Source of the DNA: Flagellimonas zhangzhouensis
GTDB lineage: Bacteria > Bacteroidota > Bacteroidia > Flavobacteriales > Flavobacteriaceae
NCBI RefSeq assembly: GCF_900102925.1
Contig: NZ_FNKI01000001.1
Span: 682,001 to 746,000 of the forward strand
Direction of reading: 5' to 3'
DNA length: 64,000 nt
Under the pieces are notes generated by a model. It did not search any database. It saw only the letters and a list, made by a program, of their open reading frames with translations, and was not told where the DNA came from. The position numbers were made by a program, and so were the translations under genes. Of the stretch, positions 62,551 to 64,000 are shown piece after piece; the first letter of the stretch is position 1, and every line of letters begins with the position of its first letter.

Positions 62551-62708
62551 GGCATATTATTTCGAGTTATTCTTAATCGGTTTTAAGGGACGTCCAGAAA
62601 TCCAACAATCCAATAATCTAAGAATCAACCTTACCAGAAAAATAGGCGAATCTCAACAAGATTGAGGTCAAAAAGCTAGCCCAATATCAACATCACAGTG
62701 ACATTTCT

Positions 62709-62716
62709 TACTTTTG
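62709..62716 (+). promoter_or_regulatory. -7 box for the DUF3078 gene
   Basis: TACTTTTG fits the TAnnTTTG consensus and lies 26 bases before the ATG at 62743. No TTTG is found at the expected -33 position. Confidence 0.45.
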
Positions 62717-62742
62717 GGGTTCTAAACAGTAAACTCCATACT

Positions 62743-63675
62743 ATGAAAAAATTGCTTTTGGCCACCATGGCCATTTTCGTGTGGTCTTTTGCCTCGGCAC
62801 AGACCGAAGAAGAAATCAAGGCCGAAATGGGGCCAAAGAAAGATTCCATCGCCGCTATTCAAAAAAGGGTAGACGCCTTACAAGCCCAATTGGATGCACT
62901 TCCAGGGTGGAAAATCGGTGCATTCGGAACTATAGGGGGTAGTCTTTCCCAATTCAACAATTGGTTTTCTCAAGGAATCCCGAACAACTCATCAGGAAAC
63001 TTCGGTTTTACAGTAAATGCTTATGCCAATCTTAAAGAGGAAAAATACTTTTGGAGAAATGCAGCCAATCTTCACCTTTCCTGGGTAAAGCTGGATGATA
63101 AGGATGACCCTAATGATGATGATAGCTTTAGACCAACTACAGATGTTTTCAATATTTCCTCGCTTTATGGCTGGAAATTGACCGAAAGCTTCGCGATTTC
63201 CGCTCTTGGTGAATATAGAACCACAATTTTGGACAACTTCAATGATCCTGGATACCTTGATTTGGGTGTTGGTGGTACCTGGACCCCTATTCCAGATTTG
63301 GTTGTGGTAATCCATCCTTTGAACTACAACTTTGTGTTCAGCAGTGGGGATGATATTTTTGAATCTTCCATGGGTGCCAAAATTGTAGCAGATTACACCA
63401 AGAAATTCGGTGACATCAGCTTTAAAAGTAACCTTTCCATGTTCCAAAGTTACAAGAGCAGTGATTACAGCAACTGGACGTGGACGAACTCATTCTCTTA
63501 CACCCTTTGGAAAATGATCGGAGTAGGTTTTGATTTTGGGTTGAGAAGCAACAAACAAGAAACATTGAATTATGTTTTGAACAATGCTCCTACTCCAGAC
63601 CCAAATGCTACTTTTGATAATATTGATAATGAATTGCAGACGTATTGGACTCTTGGATTGAGTTATAAGTTTTAA
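62743..63675 (+). CDS. DUF3078 family outer-membrane protein
   Basis: The 310 aa protein starts at the ATG at 62743 (MKKLLLATMAIFVWSFASAQ). A signal peptide ending at AQT is followed by a short coiled-coil stretch (KDSIAAIQKRVDALQAQLDA) and a beta-strand-rich region with FNNWFSQGIPNNSSGNFGF typical of DUF3078. The C-terminus ends in Phe (SYKF), as in outer-membrane barrels. No function is known for this family. A terminator follows 27 bases after the stop. Confidence 0.85.
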   Translation: MKKLLLATMAIFVWSFASAQTEEEIKAEMGPKKDSIAAIQKRVDALQAQLDALPGWKIGAFGTIGGSLSQFNNWFSQGIPNNSSGNFGFTVNAYANLKEEKYFWRNAANLHLSWVKLDDKDDPNDDDSFRPTTDVFNISSLYGWKLTESFAISALGEYRTTILDNFNDPGYLDLGVGGTWTPIPDLVVVIHPLNYNFVFSSGDDIFESSMGAKIVADYTKKFGDISFKSNLSMFQSYKSSDYSNWTWTNSFSYTLWKMIGVGFDFGLRSNKQETLNYVLNNAPTPDPNATFDNIDNELQTYWTLGLSYKF

Positions 63676-63702
63676 AAGAATTACAATTTATAATACAAAC
63701 AA

Positions 63703-63731
63703 AAAACGCCCTTCAATTGGAGGGCGTTTTT
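63703..63731 (+). terminator. Intrinsic terminator after the DUF3078 gene
   Basis: AAAACGCCCT and AGGGCGTTTT pair with an eight-base loop and are followed by TTTTG. The A-run before the stem lets it work on both strands. Confidence 0.9.
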
Positions 63732-63950
63732 GTGGGGTGAAAAATATTTTCTAATGTTTTTAAGACCATGGCCAAAGTAGGTTAAGATCAGTTAGATCGA
63801 GGTTGGACACTAAACGACTTAAAAACAATGTGAATCTAGGTCATCTGTGGTCTTTTCCTAAATTTTTGTTGTGAACCTACTTTAAATTGTGGTAAAGTCT
63901 GAATAGGAAAACATCTTATCGGAAATTGAGAACACTTTGTCTAGTGCTAT

Positions 63951-64000
63951 CTAGTATTCATCCAAGTGTTCTGGGTACAAAAAGTTGTTGTACGGGAATC
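63951..64000 (-). CDS. Possible C-terminal end of a gene cut by the window edge
   Basis: One minus-strand frame is open from the window edge to a TAG at 63951-63953 and encodes FPYNNFLYPEHLDEY. The other two minus frames stop within the last 50 bases. Amino acid composition looks like a true protein end, but 15 codons are too few to be sure. The 219 bases between this and the DUF3078 terminator hold nothing I recognise. Confidence 0.3.
   Translation of the reverse strand, partial: FPYNNFLYPEHLDEY

Noticed and set aside
1..64000. tRNA, rRNA or riboswitch genes
   Set aside because: I saw no TPsiC-loop-like GGTTCGAATCC patterns with matching stems, no rRNA sequence and no TPP-, SAM- or cobalamin-type conserved cores; a covariance-model scan (tRNAscan-SE, Infernal with Rfam) would settle this.

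Overview
The window is chromosomal DNA of a marine-type member of the Flavobacteriaceae (Bacteroidota), resembling Muricauda/Allomuricauda in gene content; the genus is an inference. Support comes from gliding and type IX secretion genes (sprE/porW, gldH), families largely restricted to this phylum (DUF5687, DUF6168, DUF4292, DUF2480, DUF3078, FISUMP), lipoproteins with Cys followed by acidic residues, an ATP synthase operon lacking atpD and atpC, -7 boxes of the form TAnnTTTG with a TTTG -33 box, and few Shine-Dalgarno sequences. I saw no tRNA, rRNA, CRISPR array, prophage or classical insertion sequence.

Layout. 0-2.5 kb: a truncated PaaE-like reductase, then a DUF5687 permease with its ABC ATPase. 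2.6-11.3 kb: sprE, a bactofilin and atpI-DUF6168-atpB-E-F-H-A-G. 11.5-18.3 kb: an envelope run of flippase, dut, sugar nucleotidyltransferase, TPR protein, DUF4292 lipoprotein, EnvC-like activator and aldo/keto reductase. 18.4-24.9 kb: thioesterase, HU/SPOR membrane protein, dprA, a GIY-YIG nuclease gene bracketed by palindromic repeats, trpS, plsC and a GAF/LytS-type kinase-like protein. 25.1-28.6 kb: an ECF sigma factor with a membrane-barrel partner, a small lipoprotein and recA. 28.9-36 kb: trhO, ricT-gldH-PBP1A and scoA/scoB split by a four-helix-bundle gene. 36.1-38.4 kb: an accessory-looking patch (GNAT, small HTH protein, XRE/S24 regulator, Vsr-like nuclease). 38.5-43 kb: sdhCAB and rimK. 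43-48.4 kb: peptidase P, two small membrane proteins, a serine hydrolase, an esterase and a methyltransferase. 48.5-50 kb: a FISUMP lipoprotein. 50.5-53.4 kb: brnQ, a small Zn-ribbon-like protein and thiL. 53.7-60.7 kb: the suf operon (A-B-C-D-S-E-T), with a four-helix-bundle gene and a DUF2480 gene at its end. 60.8-63.7 kb: a beta-propeller lipoprotein and a DUF3078 protein.

Most of the window is core metabolism and envelope biology. Unusual structure lies mainly between the genes. Several families of palindromic repeats fill spacers, and one pair brackets the GIY-YIG nuclease gene almost exactly. Two lipoprotein genes about 12 kb apart share a 21-bp-period direct repeat at nearly the same distance from their start codons. 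Two four-helix-bundle genes sit inside otherwise conserved operons. The sigma factor is followed by a protein joining a short cytoplasmic segment, a membrane helix and a predicted outer-membrane barrel.
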